Under the pieces are notes generated by a model. That model was not told the DNA's origin. It saw nothing but the letters and a program-made list of their open reading frames with translations, and searched no databases. Below, in pieces: positions 10,129 through 18,294 of a stretch of 64,000 nt of DNA. This DNA is from Streptomyces sp. Tu6071 (lineage in GTDB: Bacteria; Actinomycetota; Actinomycetes; Streptomycetales; Streptomycetaceae): positions 5,230,945 to 5,294,944 of the forward strand of contig NZ_CM001165.1 of NCBI RefSeq assembly GCF_000213055.1, read 5' to 3'. The translations under genes and the position numbers were made by a program. Positions within the stretch are counted from its first letter, which is position 1; every line of letters starts with the position of its first letter.

Positions 10129-10850
10129 TGCGGTGCGCCGACCCGGGGGAGGCCGCGGACCTCGCGGCCTTCCTCGGGCGGCTGCTCCACTACGACAAGG
10201 CCGCCGCGGTACGGCTCCAGGCCGCGGCGGGGGCGCTCGCCGTCTTCGGCCGGCCGCCGTCCTTCGAGGTCCTCGCGATCCGTACGGTGCGGCTCGCGCC
10301 GCGGCCGGACGCGCCGACCTTCGACGTGACGGTCTCGGCGGGCGACCTCCTGGAGTCCGTGGACGAGGCCACGGCGCGGTTCGCCGTGCCCGCGCCCGTC
10401 ACGGGCCCGCCCTGGGCGGGGCTCCTGCCCCCGCGCGGCGGCTGGCACCGCGAGCCGGTCGCGCTCCTGCCGCAAGCGGTACGGGGCGCGGTCGCCCAGG
10501 CCGTGGCGGAGTTCCGTACCCGCATGGAACGCCTCGCCCCGGCCGGGCGGACGCGTGCCGAACTCGACCGCATCGGCGGCGAGGTCTGGTCCCGTACGGT
10601 CGGCGACACCTCGCTGCCCGTACGCGCGGCGCACGCGGCGCAGGCGCTCGGCTTCCTGCGCCCGCTCGTGTCCCCGCAGGCCCCGGGCGCCACGAGCCCG
10701 CGCCTGCCGCAGGACGCCGACGACCCCGACGCCGCGCACTCGCTCGCGCTCTTCAGCTCCGGCGCCTGGCTGCGCCTGCGCACCCCCTACGGCTCCGTCG
10801 CCGTCCGGCGCGGGGGCCTCGGGATGCTCGGGATCAGCCCGCGCTCCTGA
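10113..10850 (+). CDS. Conserved actinobacterial protein of unknown function
   Basis: 245-residue soluble protein with no signal peptide or membrane helix and no motif I recognise. It is Ala/Arg/Pro-rich with a short stretch rich in aromatic and charged residues (WAGLLPPRGGWHREPVALLP) near residues 100-120, and a C-terminal portion SSGAWLRLRTPYGSVAVRRG. The frame has consistent GC3 behaviour and runs to within the end of the oppositely oriented regulator gene, overlapping it by 17 bp. The ATG lies in the last unit of the 17-bp repeat and has no clear ribosome site, so translation may depend on the thioesterase upstream. Members of this group seem to follow ettA/thioesterase in streptomycetes, from memory only. 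Confidence 0.65.
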   Translation: MSDTSVRCADPGEAADLAAFLGRLLHYDKAAAVRLQAAAGALAVFGRPPSFEVLAIRTVRLAPRPDAPTFDVTVSAGDLLESVDEATARFAVPAPVTGPPWAGLLPPRGGWHREPVALLPQAVRGAVAQAVAEFRTRMERLAPAGRTRAELDRIGGEVWSRTVGDTSLPVRAAHAAQALGFLRPLVSPQAPGATSPRLPQDADDPDAAHSLALFSSGAWLRLRTPYGSVAVRRGGLGMLGISPRS

Positions 10851-11592
10851 ACCCCACGGTTCCTTCGGCCGTACGCGGCTCCGCCGTGTCGATGCCCCAG
10901 CGGTCCGCGAGCAGCGCCCGCCCCGCCGGGGTCACCGTCAGGCCCCGGTCCGTGCGGTGGCGTTCGACCCACCCGGCGGTGAGGAAGCGCGCGCCGACCG
11001 CCGCGCCCAGCGCCCCCGCGAGGTGCGGGCGGCGCTCGGTCCAGTCCGCGCACGAACGGACCGTGGGCCTGCGCGCCGCACGCGCCGCTCCCACGTCCAC
11101 GCCGAGCGCCGCGAAGCCCTCCGCGCCCGCCGGGGTCAGCCCCTCGCGCAGCCATCCCGAGGCGTGCCACGCCTCGCTCAGGGCGACGCCGAGCCGCCCG
11201 GCGAGGTGGTCGTAGCAGAACCGGGCGGCGGCGAGCCGTGCGGCCTGGCGGCTCGGGCGGTAGCCCCGTACGGGCGTCGGCCCTGTGAGCGCCCCGAGCG
11301 CTTCGAGCGCGCGCGCCACTTCGGGCCCCGCGAGCCGGTAGTAGCGGCGCCGCCCCGACGCCGTGCACTCCAGGAGCCCGGCGGCGACGAGCACGGACAG
11401 GTGCTCGCTCGCGGTCGACGCGCCGACCCCGGCGGCGCGCGCCAGCTCACCGGCCGGGCGCGCGGTGCCGTCCATGAGCAGATTGCAGAACACGGAACGC
11501 GCCGGGGCCGCGAGCGCCTGCGCGACCACGCTGAAGTCGCGGTCGCGGCCGGGCACGGAGGCCGTCGCGGAGACGGTCACGGAGCTGGACAT
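10834..11592 (-). CDS. ArsR-type winged-helix repressor with extended C-terminal domain
   Basis: 252 residues from ATG (MSSSVTVSATASV). The region from about residue 25 to 100 is an ArsR-type winged helix: VFCNLLMDGTARPAGELARA, then GVGASTASEHLSVLVAAGLL as the recognition helix and ASGRRRYYRL as the wing. The remaining 150 residues have three or four Cys but no ordinary ArsR metal box, and they double the usual length of the family. The gene is divergent from the OsmC-type gene with 65 bp between the starts and a perfect 16-bp palindrome between them. It is inferred to be a repressor of itself and of the OsmC gene, possibly responding to peroxide or thiol stress. Confidence 0.8.
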   Translation of the reverse strand: MSSSVTVSATASVPGRDRDFSVVAQALAAPARSVFCNLLMDGTARPAGELARAAGVGASTASEHLSVLVAAGLLECTASGRRRYYRLAGPEVARALEALGALTGPTPVRGYRPSRQAARLAAARFCYDHLAGRLGVALSEAWHASGWLREGLTPAGAEGFAALGVDVGAARAARRPTVRSCADWTERRPHLAGALGAAVGARFLTAGWVERHRTDRGLTVTPAGRALLADRWGIDTAEPRTAEGTVGFRSAG

Positions 11593-11617
11593 ACGTCCGA
11601 CGATAGTCCGGGCATCC

Positions 11618-11633
11618 TTCGGTACGCACCGAA
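11618..11633. promoter_or_regulatory. Probable operator of the ArsR-type regulator
   Basis: Perfect inverted repeat TTCGGT-acgc-ACCGAA in the 65-bp gap between two divergent starts. It lies 26 bp from the regulator ATG and 25 bp from the OsmC ATG, where it would overlap both promoters. Confidence 0.6.
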
Positions 11634-11657
11634 ACGACCCCGCCCTACGGTCGCCCC

Positions 11658-12131
11658 ATGACGACGCGGCCCGCACCCCACGCCTACCTCGCCCTCCTCC
11701 AGTGGCAGGGCTCCACCGCCACCGGAATCCGCGGCTACTCCCGCACCCACACCGCCCTCGCCCCGCCCGCCGCGCAGCGCCTCGCCCTGAGCGCCGACCC
11801 GGCGTTCCGCGGCGATCCCGAACTGCTCAACCCGGAGCAACTGCTCCTGACGGCCGCCTCCTCCTGCCAGTTGCTGTCGTTCCTCGGCGAGGCGGCGCGC
11901 GCGGGTGTGGAGGTCCTGGCGTACGAGGACGAGGCGAGCGCCCGCCTCGACCCGGAGCGCGGACGGCTCGACGCGATCCGCCTCGCGGTGACCGTACGGG
12001 TGGCGCCCGGCACCGACCCGGAGGCCGTACGGGAACTCGCCGCGCGCGCCCACCGCGCCTGCTACGTGGCGAACAGCCTCGCCGTACCCGTCGAGGTGGA
12101 CACCGAGGTGGAGGTCAGCCCGCGCGGTTGA
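11658..12131 (+). CDS. OsmC-family peroxide-detoxifying protein
   Basis: 157 residues. Cys70 (in LLTAASSCQLLSFL) and Cys135 (in AHRACYVANSL) are spaced like the peroxidatic and resolving cysteines of OsmC/Ohr proteins, and NPEQLLLTAASSC matches the family helix. The protein would reduce organic hydroperoxides in the cytoplasm using a thiol donor. The ATG lies only 25 bp after the palindrome shared with the divergent ArsR-like gene, which makes stress-responsive control likely. The stop codon overlaps the end of the convergent haemoglobin gene by 17 bp. It is closer to general OsmC/YhfA-like members than to strict Ohr, which is a judgement from the motif spacing only. Confidence 0.85.
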   Translation: MTTRPAPHAYLALLQWQGSTATGIRGYSRTHTALAPPAAQRLALSADPAFRGDPELLNPEQLLLTAASSCQLLSFLGEAARAGVEVLAYEDEASARLDPERGRLDAIRLAVTVRVAPGTDPEAVRELAARAHRACYVANSLAVPVEVDTEVEVSPRG

Positions 12132-12519
12132 CCATGGAGGCGGCGGCGTACGTGAGGTAGGTCCACAGCGTGCGGTCCTGCTCCTCGGTGAGGTCGAGGT
12201 CGTCGACGGCGGCGCGCATGTGCGTCAGCCACGCGTCGTGCGCGGCACGGTCCACGGCGAAGGGCGCGTGGCGCATCCGCAGCCGGGGGTGGCCGCGGTT
12301 CTCGCTGTAGGTGCGGGGGCCGCCCCAGTACTGCATGAGGAAGAGCGCGAGCCGCTCCTCGGCCGGGCCGAGGTCCTCCTCCGGGTACATCGGGCGCAGC
12401 AGCGGGTCCCCGGCGACGCCCTCGTAGAAGCGGTGCACCAGGCGCCGGAAGGTCTCCTCGCCGCCGACCTGCTCGTAGAAGGTCTGCTCCTGGACTGTGC
12501 CGTGCGGGATCTCGTTCAC
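12115..12519 (-). CDS. glbO: Group 2 truncated haemoglobin
   Basis: 134 residues from ATG. It has the truncated 2-over-2 globin fold of group II: FYEQVGGEETFRRLVHRFYE with the distal Tyr (B10) in HRFYEGV, the MYPEEDLGPAEERLALFLMQYWGGP segment split around the E helix, the proximal His in RMRHAPF, and Trp G8 in HDAWLTHM. It binds haem and oxygen and is thought to protect against nitric oxide and oxidative stress or to deliver oxygen. The 3' end overlaps the OsmC-type gene on the other strand by 17 bp; both genes having redox roles may be meaningful. The start is supported by family length (about 125-135 residues). Confidence 0.95.
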   Translation of the reverse strand: MNEIPHGTVQEQTFYEQVGGEETFRRLVHRFYEGVAGDPLLRPMYPEEDLGPAEERLALFLMQYWGGPRTYSENRGHPRLRMRHAPFAVDRAAHDAWLTHMRAAVDDLDLTEEQDRTLWTYLTYAAASMVNRAG

Positions 12520-12753
12520 GTGTCCATCGTCTCAGACGCCCCGGCCGAGGACCCGGGTCGTAGGACCGCCGCCCGACACCGCCCGCCGCCGGACGCCGAA
12601 CCCGTCCGCCGGATCCCGCGCCCGCCCGCCGCCGGAGCCCGCGCCCGCCCGACGCCGCATCCGCCCGCCGCCCCCCCCCGCTCCCGCCGACCCGTCCGAA
12701 AGCACCCCGCACGCGTACTCGCTTCCCGCCCCCACGCCCCCCACAGTGGACCC

Positions 12754-13764
12754 ATGACCCCGCAGCCCGCCCAGCCCGCGAGGGCTCCCCGGACCGAGGA
12801 GGAGTGGCAGGACCTCGCCACCCGCTCGCGCGAGGGCCTCCTGCGCCGCCTGTCCCGCGAGTGCGACCTGCTCGACGAGGACTCGCCCTGGTACGCGGCC
12901 TTCGCCTCCGTCCCGCGCCACTACTTCGTGCCGTACTACTACGTCCGCGCCCCCACCGGCGGCTTCGAGCGGCTGTGGGGCGAGGACCCCGACCGTGAGC
13001 GCCGCGCCCGCTGGCTCACGGGGGCCTACGCCGACGTCCCGCTCGCGACCCGGCTGCGGGACGGCGAACTCGTCTCGTCGAGCAGCCAGCCCTCGCTCAT
13101 GGCCCGCATGCTCACCGGGCTCGACGTGCGCCCCGGCGACCGGGTCCTGGAGGTCGGCGCCGGTACCGGGTGGAACGCCGGGCTGCTGTGCCACCGCCTC
13201 GGCGAGGACCTCGTGACGACCGTCGATCTCGACACGGAGATCACCGAATCGGCGCGCGCGCACCTCGCGCGGGCCGGGTTCCGGCCCGAGGTCGGCACGG
13301 GGGACGGGATGCGCGGCTGGCCCGCGCGAGCCCCGTACGACCGCGTCCTCGTCACGGCGGCGGTCAACACGGTGCCGCGGGCGCTGCTGCGGCAGTGCGC
13401 CCCGGGCGCGCTCGTCGTGGCGCCGCTCGCGACGGGGCTGCTCGCGCTGCGGGTGCGGGACGCCGAGCACGCCGAGGGGCGATTTCTCGCCACACCCGCG
13501 TACTTCGTCCCGATGCGGGGTGCCGAGCGCACCCCCGAACCGGCCCCCTATCTCGGCGGGCTGCCCTCCTGGGCCGCGCGGGACGAGGACTTCCACTTCC
13601 TGCTCGCGCTCACCTCGGGCACCCTCGACCCGCACGAGGCGCTGGCGCTGTGGCGGCGCGAGCAACTGCCCGCCAGGGAGCGCTTCGGAGTCACCCTGCG
13701 CGGCGAGTACCTGTGGGCGTGGCTCGACGACCCGGACGGGCCGTACGCGTGGGCGCTGCCGTGA
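12754..13764 (+). CDS. PCMT-like SAM-dependent methyltransferase
   Basis: 336 residues from ATG. The SAM site motif VLEVGAGTGWNAGLL lies near residues 130-144, preceded by SSSSQPSLMARML, the substrate-side motif of protein-L-isoaspartate O-methyltransferases. The N-terminal segment contains VPRHYFVP, also typical of PCMT. A C-terminal extension of about 110 residues (LWAWLDDPDGP at the end) is found in the actinobacterial branch, some of which modify ribosomal peptides; no precursor peptide gene is seen nearby. It could therefore repair isoaspartate or act on another carboxylate. It is tail-to-tail with the FHA gene across a strong hairpin. Confidence 0.85.
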   Translation: MTPQPAQPARAPRTEEEWQDLATRSREGLLRRLSRECDLLDEDSPWYAAFASVPRHYFVPYYYVRAPTGGFERLWGEDPDRERRARWLTGAYADVPLATRLRDGELVSSSSQPSLMARMLTGLDVRPGDRVLEVGAGTGWNAGLLCHRLGEDLVTTVDLDTEITESARAHLARAGFRPEVGTGDGMRGWPARAPYDRVLVTAAVNTVPRALLRQCAPGALVVAPLATGLLALRVRDAEHAEGRFLATPAYFVPMRGAERTPEPAPYLGGLPSWAARDEDFHFLLALTSGTLDPHEALALWRREQLPARERFGVTLRGEYLWAWLDDPDGPYAWALP

Positions 13765-13787
13765 CGGCCCGCCCCGGACAGCAAGCG

Positions 13788-13816
13788 GGGGCCGCACGCG
13801 CGTGGCGTGCGGCCCC
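13788..13816. terminator. Bidirectional hairpin terminator
   Basis: Perfect 12-bp stem GGGGCCGCACGC / GCGTGCGGCCCC with a 5-nt loop, between the 3' ends of two convergent genes. It should stop both the methyltransferase transcript and the seven-gene operon from the other side. Confidence 0.85.
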
Positions 13817-13843
13817 TCCGGGATGTTGCTCGCGGGGTGTCGC

Positions 13844-15103
13844 TCAGCCGCGGTGGATCGTGATCGTCGTCCACGCGCCGACGTGCACGCGGTCGCCGTC
13901 CGAGAGCGGCTGGACCACGAAGGGCTGAATGGGCTCCTCCGAGCCGTTGACCGTCGTGCCGTTCGTGGAGTTCTGGTCCACGACCGCCCACGTGCCGTCC
14001 TGCTGGCGCGTCAGCATGGCGTGCTGGTGCGAGACGCCGGGGTCCTCCGGGGGCACCGACAGGTCGATGTCGGGGGTGTTGCCCGTGGAGTGCCGGCGGC
14101 GGCCGATCGTGATCTGGCTCCCGGTCAGCTCGACGCGCTGCTCCGGGGAGTACGCGGGCAGGCTGAGCCCGGCAGCCTCGGGGCCGCTGCGCTGCATCAT
14201 CGCGAGGAAGTACTCGCGATCGGGACCGTACGTGGCGCTCCACGTCCCCGGCACGGGACCGGCGGGGCCCTGCGCGAAGGGGTCACCCGGGCGCGGCCCG
14301 CCCGGACCGGGGATGCCCGGACCGTGGGGACCGGGGCCGTTCAGTCCCTGGCCCTGGGGACCGGGGCCGTTCGGCGCCGAGGTGTGCGGCAGCCCACCGC
14401 TTTGGCCGGGGCCGTTCGGTCCCGGACCGTTCGGCGGGTACGGGGCGGGCGGGGCGATCGGCCAGTCGTCCACACCGGGCTGCTGCTGCTGCTGTTGCTG
14501 CGGTGGCTGGTGCTGCTGCGGCTGTTGCTGCTGCTGGGGTGGCTGCGTGGTGGCGGGGCCGGGCGCGTAGCCGCTCGTCTGGTGGTACGGGTCGGGGAAG
14601 CCGCCCTGCGCCGGGCGGGCGCCGTGGTCACCGCCCGTGCCGTTGCCACCGTGGTTGCCGGAACCGCCGCCCGGGTACGAGGACGACTCCTGCTCGCCCT
14701 GCCCCGGGTAGCCGGGCGCGGGCCGCTGGATCATGTCCGGGACGATCGGCTCGGGGGGCCTGTTGATCCTGGAGGGCCGCGACTCCTGGTACTCGTGCGT
14801 CTGGGGGCCGGGGAATCCGCCTCCGGCGGGCGAGCCGGGCGCGGCCGGCACGTAGGTCGTCGCCGTACCGGTCAGGAAGTTCCATCGGCAGTGCTCGCAG
14901 AACGGGCCACCGGATTCGCGTGGCGTACCGCACTGGGGGCAGCGCTCGGCCTCCTGGTTCCCGCTGTGCGGGTATCCGTACGGGCTGGGCGCGGGGGGCG
15001 GGGAAGGCGGCGGCACAGGTCCGCCCGACCCGGCCATGCGATGGCCGCAGATCTCGCACCAGTCGTCGGAGCTCGACTGATGTCCGTTCGGGCAGGTCGG
15101 CAT
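13844..15103 (-). CDS. FHA-domain protein with N-terminal zinc ribbons
   Basis: 419 residues, last gene of the PknG operon. Two short zinc ribbons open the protein (CPNGH plus CEICGHR; then CPQCG plus CEHCRW, residues 4-75). A 200-residue Pro/Gly/Gln region follows, with a polyglutamine patch and repeated PNGPGP. The FHA domain is at about 325-417, with IGRRR, VSHQHAML and NSTNGTTVNG, the residues that bind phosphothreonine. It is inferred to be a phospho-reader for PknG or other kinases, playing the part of GarA/OdhI although it is far larger and lacks their N-terminal threonine motif. The CAT start is preceded by GGAAG-type sequence. Confidence 0.9.
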   Translation of the reverse strand: MPTCPNGHQSSSDDWCEICGHRMAGSGGPVPPPSPPPAPSPYGYPHSGNQEAERCPQCGTPRESGGPFCEHCRWNFLTGTATTYVPAAPGSPAGGGFPGPQTHEYQESRPSRINRPPEPIVPDMIQRPAPGYPGQGEQESSSYPGGGSGNHGGNGTGGDHGARPAQGGFPDPYHQTSGYAPGPATTQPPQQQQQPQQHQPPQQQQQQQPGVDDWPIAPPAPYPPNGPGPNGPGQSGGLPHTSAPNGPGPQGQGLNGPGPHGPGIPGPGGPRPGDPFAQGPAGPVPGTWSATYGPDREYFLAMMQRSGPEAAGLSLPAYSPEQRVELTGSQITIGRRRHSTGNTPDIDLSVPPEDPGVSHQHAMLTRQQDGTWAVVDQNSTNGTTVNGSEEPIQPFVVQPLSDGDRVHVGAWTTITIHRG

Positions 15104-15231
15104 GTCGGCGCTTCCTCCTCTCCTTCTCTTCTCCGGCCTCCCGGCCGGTCACTGACAGCATCCGGCCCGGCGGGTCCGGAAGGGCGGGCCCACCGCCACA
15201 CATGCGTCGTGCGGCGGGCGGCGCGCGAGGG

Positions 15232-16554
15232 CTACTTCCTGACCCGCACGGTCTTGGTGGACCGTGTTTCGAGGGTCATCTCGTCCGCCTCCGTCACTTT
15301 CGCCTTCAGTCGCACAGTACCCGCAGGCGCGTCCACGACATCCACCACCTTGGCGAGCAGCTTGGCCGTCGCCTCGTTCCCCGAGGCGTGCGCGAGCTGC
15401 ACCGCGCGACCGAGCCGGGCCGTGGCGCGTTCCTGGTCACCGGACTTGCGCGCCTGGAGTCCCTCCCGTACCGCTCCCGCGAGTTCGGCCTGTCCCGTGT
15501 AGTGCGCGACCTGCGGGTTGAGCTGCGTGGACGCCGCGATGTCGTCCGTCCACACGGCCCGTACGAGCCCCTGCCCGAGGCGCGTCACGGAGCCGTCCGC
15601 CTCGGGGACGACGAGCGACACCCGCCCCGCGAGCATCTCCTGGCCGAGCCCGGCGGGCGGCACGCGGACGCAGAAGTGGTAGTCGCGCGATTCGTCGCCC
15701 CACGAGCCGGTCGGGTAGTCCCCGGTGCGCGGGGCCGGCTCGGTGCGGCGCGCGGTGAGGTCCTCGACGCTCGGGGCGACCTGCTTGACGAAGACCGGCT
15801 CGGCGCCCTGCGGGGTCCACAGGCGCAGTGCGACATCCGCGACCTCCTTGCCCATGACGTTCTCCATCATGCGCGTGAAGTCCTCGGTGAGCGCCTCGGG
15901 TTCGGCGACGATGTCGGCGCTGCCGAGGAGCGCGGAGGCGATCCCGGTGACCTCGGCCACCTTCCAGTCGGTGCCGACCCCGCGCGCGTCGCAGGTGAAG
16001 CGGCCCGCGCAGTCGTCGAGCGCGGCGCGCAGCTCCTCCGGGGTCTCGTGCTCGTTCCGCCCGTCGGTGAGCAGGATGCCGTGCCGGATCGCGACGGGCG
16101 CCTGGGAGAGCAGGCGTTCGGCGAGGCGCAGCCACCTGCCGACGGCGGTGCCGCCGGAGGCCCGGAGCGTGCGCAGCGCCTCCTTCGCCTCGGCCCGGGT
16201 GCGGTCGTCGGCGACCGCGAGCGCGCCGCCGCGCGGGTAGACCTCCCTGGCCACGTGCGTGCCCTCGACGACGGCGAAGCGGGTGCCGTCGCGGAGCGTG
16301 TCGAGCGCGGCCCCGGTGGCCTCCTTGGCGTGGTGGAGCTTGCTCGGCGGGTACTGCATCGAGCCCGAGCAGTCGACCATGAGCACCACGGCGGCGTCCT
16401 GGCCAGGGCCCGCGGCGGTGAGCGCGCCCGTGCCGCCACCCGTCGCGGTCACCGTGACGACGGCGTGCACCTCGCCGGAACCCTCCGGCAGATACGGGTT
16501 CTGGTAGACCTCGACCTCGAACCGGGGCCCCTGGGGCTTCGAGAAATTCGCCAT
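15232..16554 (-). CDS. vWA-domain protein of the PknG operon
   Basis: 440 residues from ATG (MANFSKPQG) with GAGGGGG about 9 nt upstream; an earlier in-frame ATG exists but lacks that spacing. The vWA domain has a perfect MIDAS site DCSGSM at 61-66, the middle Thr of the GGTAVG motif and a LLTDGRNEH segment with the conserved Asp. Residues beyond ~250 form a beta-rich region and a helical end. No signal peptide, so it is cytosolic. The vWA would bind a metal and an acidic partner. Co-occurrence with PP2C and a Zn-ribbon kinase resembles the TerY-P triad described for tellurite/stress systems, a comparison rather than an assignment. The FHA gene follows 128 bp downstream. Confidence 0.9.
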   Translation of the reverse strand: MANFSKPQGPRFEVEVYQNPYLPEGSGEVHAVVTVTATGGGTGALTAAGPGQDAAVVLMVDCSGSMQYPPSKLHHAKEATGAALDTLRDGTRFAVVEGTHVAREVYPRGGALAVADDRTRAEAKEALRTLRASGGTAVGRWLRLAERLLSQAPVAIRHGILLTDGRNEHETPEELRAALDDCAGRFTCDARGVGTDWKVAEVTGIASALLGSADIVAEPEALTEDFTRMMENVMGKEVADVALRLWTPQGAEPVFVKQVAPSVEDLTARRTEPAPRTGDYPTGSWGDESRDYHFCVRVPPAGLGQEMLAGRVSLVVPEADGSVTRLGQGLVRAVWTDDIAASTQLNPQVAHYTGQAELAGAVREGLQARKSGDQERATARLGRAVQLAHASGNEATAKLLAKVVDVVDAPAGTVRLKAKVTEADEMTLETRSTKTVRVRK

Positions 16555-16662
16555 GACGTCGTTCCCCCTCATCGACTTCTCACGTACCGACACGACTTCT
16601 GACGTGTCCCGGCCTCCGCGGTGCCCCCGCCGTCCTCGCGTGCGGGCGGCGCCGCCGGGGTG

Positions 16663-18291
16663 TCACCGCGCCTCCAGGCGCACCGGTTCCCCCGGGGCCG
16701 GGTACGGGACGACGGCGACCGTGATGTTGTCGTGGCCGCCGCTGTCGAGCGCGTACCGCACGAGCGTGCGCGCCGCGTCGAGCGGGCGGCTGCCCGAGTC
16801 GGCGGGCAGCAGCGCGGCCATCGCCTCCGCGCTCTCCGCGTAGTTCCACAGGCCGTCCGTGCACACGACGACGCTGCCCGGCGCCTCGGGCCGGAAGGCG
16901 GCCGTGTGCGGCTCCAGTTCGTAGGCGTCGGCGCCGAGCCAGCCCGTGATGGCGTGCGCGCGTTCGTCCGCGTACGCCTCCTCCTCGCTCAGCAGGCGCG
17001 CGGCGACCATCTGGGCCGCCCACGAGTCGTCCTCGGTGAGGCGGTACGGGGTCGCTGAGCGGTCGGCGGGCACCCAGTAGACGCGGCTGTCGCCGACCCA
17101 GCCGACGACGAGGAGTTCCTCGGTGACGATCGCGGCGACGAGCGTGCACGCCGGGGCGTTCTGCCCGGGTTCCTCGGGGGGCAGGACCGGCTCGTCGGCG
17201 AGCGCGTTGACGGCCTCGGCCGCCTGCTCGATCGCCTCGCGCATCGCCTGCTCGGGACGGGTGCCGCGCGGCAGCGAGGCCATCAGCGCGGCCTCGGCGG
17301 TCTGCGCGGCGGCGAGCGAGGCGGCGTCCGGGCGCGTCGCCGAGGACACGCCGTCGCACACGACGGCGACGGCGGCCGTGGCCCCGTCGGGCAGCGCCGT
17401 CGCGGCGACCGCGAAGGCGTCCTCGTTGCGGTGGTGGCGCAGCCCCCGGTCGCTCACGGCCGCGAGGGTGCTCAACTCCCGCTCCATGTGGTCGCGCGGA
17501 CGCGGCTGCGCGTGCCCGCAGCGCTCGCAGTACCCGTCCGCGTCGACCCGCCCCGCCCCGCACCGCGCGCACACCGGGCCGGGCTCGGGCGGCGGCGGGC
17601 TCAGCCGCGGATCGGGCGCGGTCTCGGGGGCGGAGGCCGGGGCGCCCGCGGCGGGGGCGCCCGGCGAGGCGTTCGGCAGGGGCGTTCCCGGTACGGGGGC
17701 GCCCTGCGCGGGGGCGCCCTGCGCGGGGGCGTCCGGCGCGGGGGCGTCCGGCGCGGGGGCGTTCGGGCCGGGCGCGCCTTGCGCGCCCTCCGGTGCCGCT
17801 TCCGGGCGCGGTGGTACGGGGGCGGCGGCGGACTGCGCCGGTACGTGCGCCCCGGCGCCCGGGGGCGTGGGCGGCGTGGGCGGCACCGGCGGCGGGGCCG
17901 CCAGGGCGTAGTCGCTGTCCGGGGGCTCGGGGTGCTCCGCGGGGCGGTCGTCGCTCACGTACCGGGGACCGCCGCCCGCCCGTACGCCCGGCTCCGCCGG
18001 AGCCCCGGCCTCCTCGGGGAGCCGCACGCCCTCGGGCAGCGTCGGCTGTTCCGGGCGCGCGGACGTGTCCGAGACCGTCGCGGGGAGGTCCGAGGCGCGC
18101 AGGACCGGCGCGGGACGGCCCGTGCCGTCCGTCTCGCGGGCCTGCGGCCAGTCGGGGGCGGGCGGCGGCGGACCCGCGGGGGGGCCGGGCACCGCCGAGA
18201 GGTCGTAGCCGCAGCCCCCGCAGTACAGATCACTCGCGTCGAGTGGTTCCGCGCACCGGGGACAAGCCGCCAGCTGATGCGTCCGCGCCAT
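16663..18291 (-). CDS. PP2C-type Ser/Thr protein phosphatase with zinc ribbons
   Basis: 542 residues; the ATG lies 3 nt after the pknG stop (TGATTGATG), so it is translationally coupled. An N-terminal zinc ribbon (CPRCAEP, CGGCG) is followed by a ~190-residue Pro/Ala linker, partly in PDAPAP repeats, and a second ribbon (CARCG, CERCG) near 245-262. The catalytic PP2C domain occupies about 280-540, with metal-binding motifs SDRGLRHHRNEDAF, VVCDGVSS, GDSRVYW, CTDGLWN and GGHDNITV. It would remove phosphates added by PknG or its neighbours and complete the pathway. Both PP2C metal Asp motifs (DG and the C-terminal DN) are intact. Confidence 0.92.
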   Translation of the reverse strand: MARTHQLAACPRCAEPLDASDLYCGGCGYDLSAVPGPPAGPPPPAPDWPQARETDGTGRPAPVLRASDLPATVSDTSARPEQPTLPEGVRLPEEAGAPAEPGVRAGGGPRYVSDDRPAEHPEPPDSDYALAAPPPVPPTPPTPPGAGAHVPAQSAAAPVPPRPEAAPEGAQGAPGPNAPAPDAPAPDAPAQGAPAQGAPVPGTPLPNASPGAPAAGAPASAPETAPDPRLSPPPPEPGPVCARCGAGRVDADGYCERCGHAQPRPRDHMERELSTLAAVSDRGLRHHRNEDAFAVAATALPDGATAAVAVVCDGVSSATRPDAASLAAAQTAEAALMASLPRGTRPEQAMREAIEQAAEAVNALADEPVLPPEEPGQNAPACTLVAAIVTEELLVVGWVGDSRVYWVPADRSATPYRLTEDDSWAAQMVAARLLSEEEAYADERAHAITGWLGADAYELEPHTAAFRPEAPGSVVVCTDGLWNYAESAEAMAALLPADSGSRPLDAARTLVRYALDSGGHDNITVAVVPYPAPGEPVRLEAR

Positions 18292-18294
18292 CAA

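Noticed and set aside
14465..14560. CAG/CTG repeats as a separate repeat feature
   Set aside because: They simply encode the polyglutamine patch of the FHA protein and are not long enough to be treated apart.
13520..15502. Long plus-strand frame opposite the FHA gene
   Set aside because: Shadow of the high-GC FHA gene; no motif, and the FHA fold on the other strand is complete.
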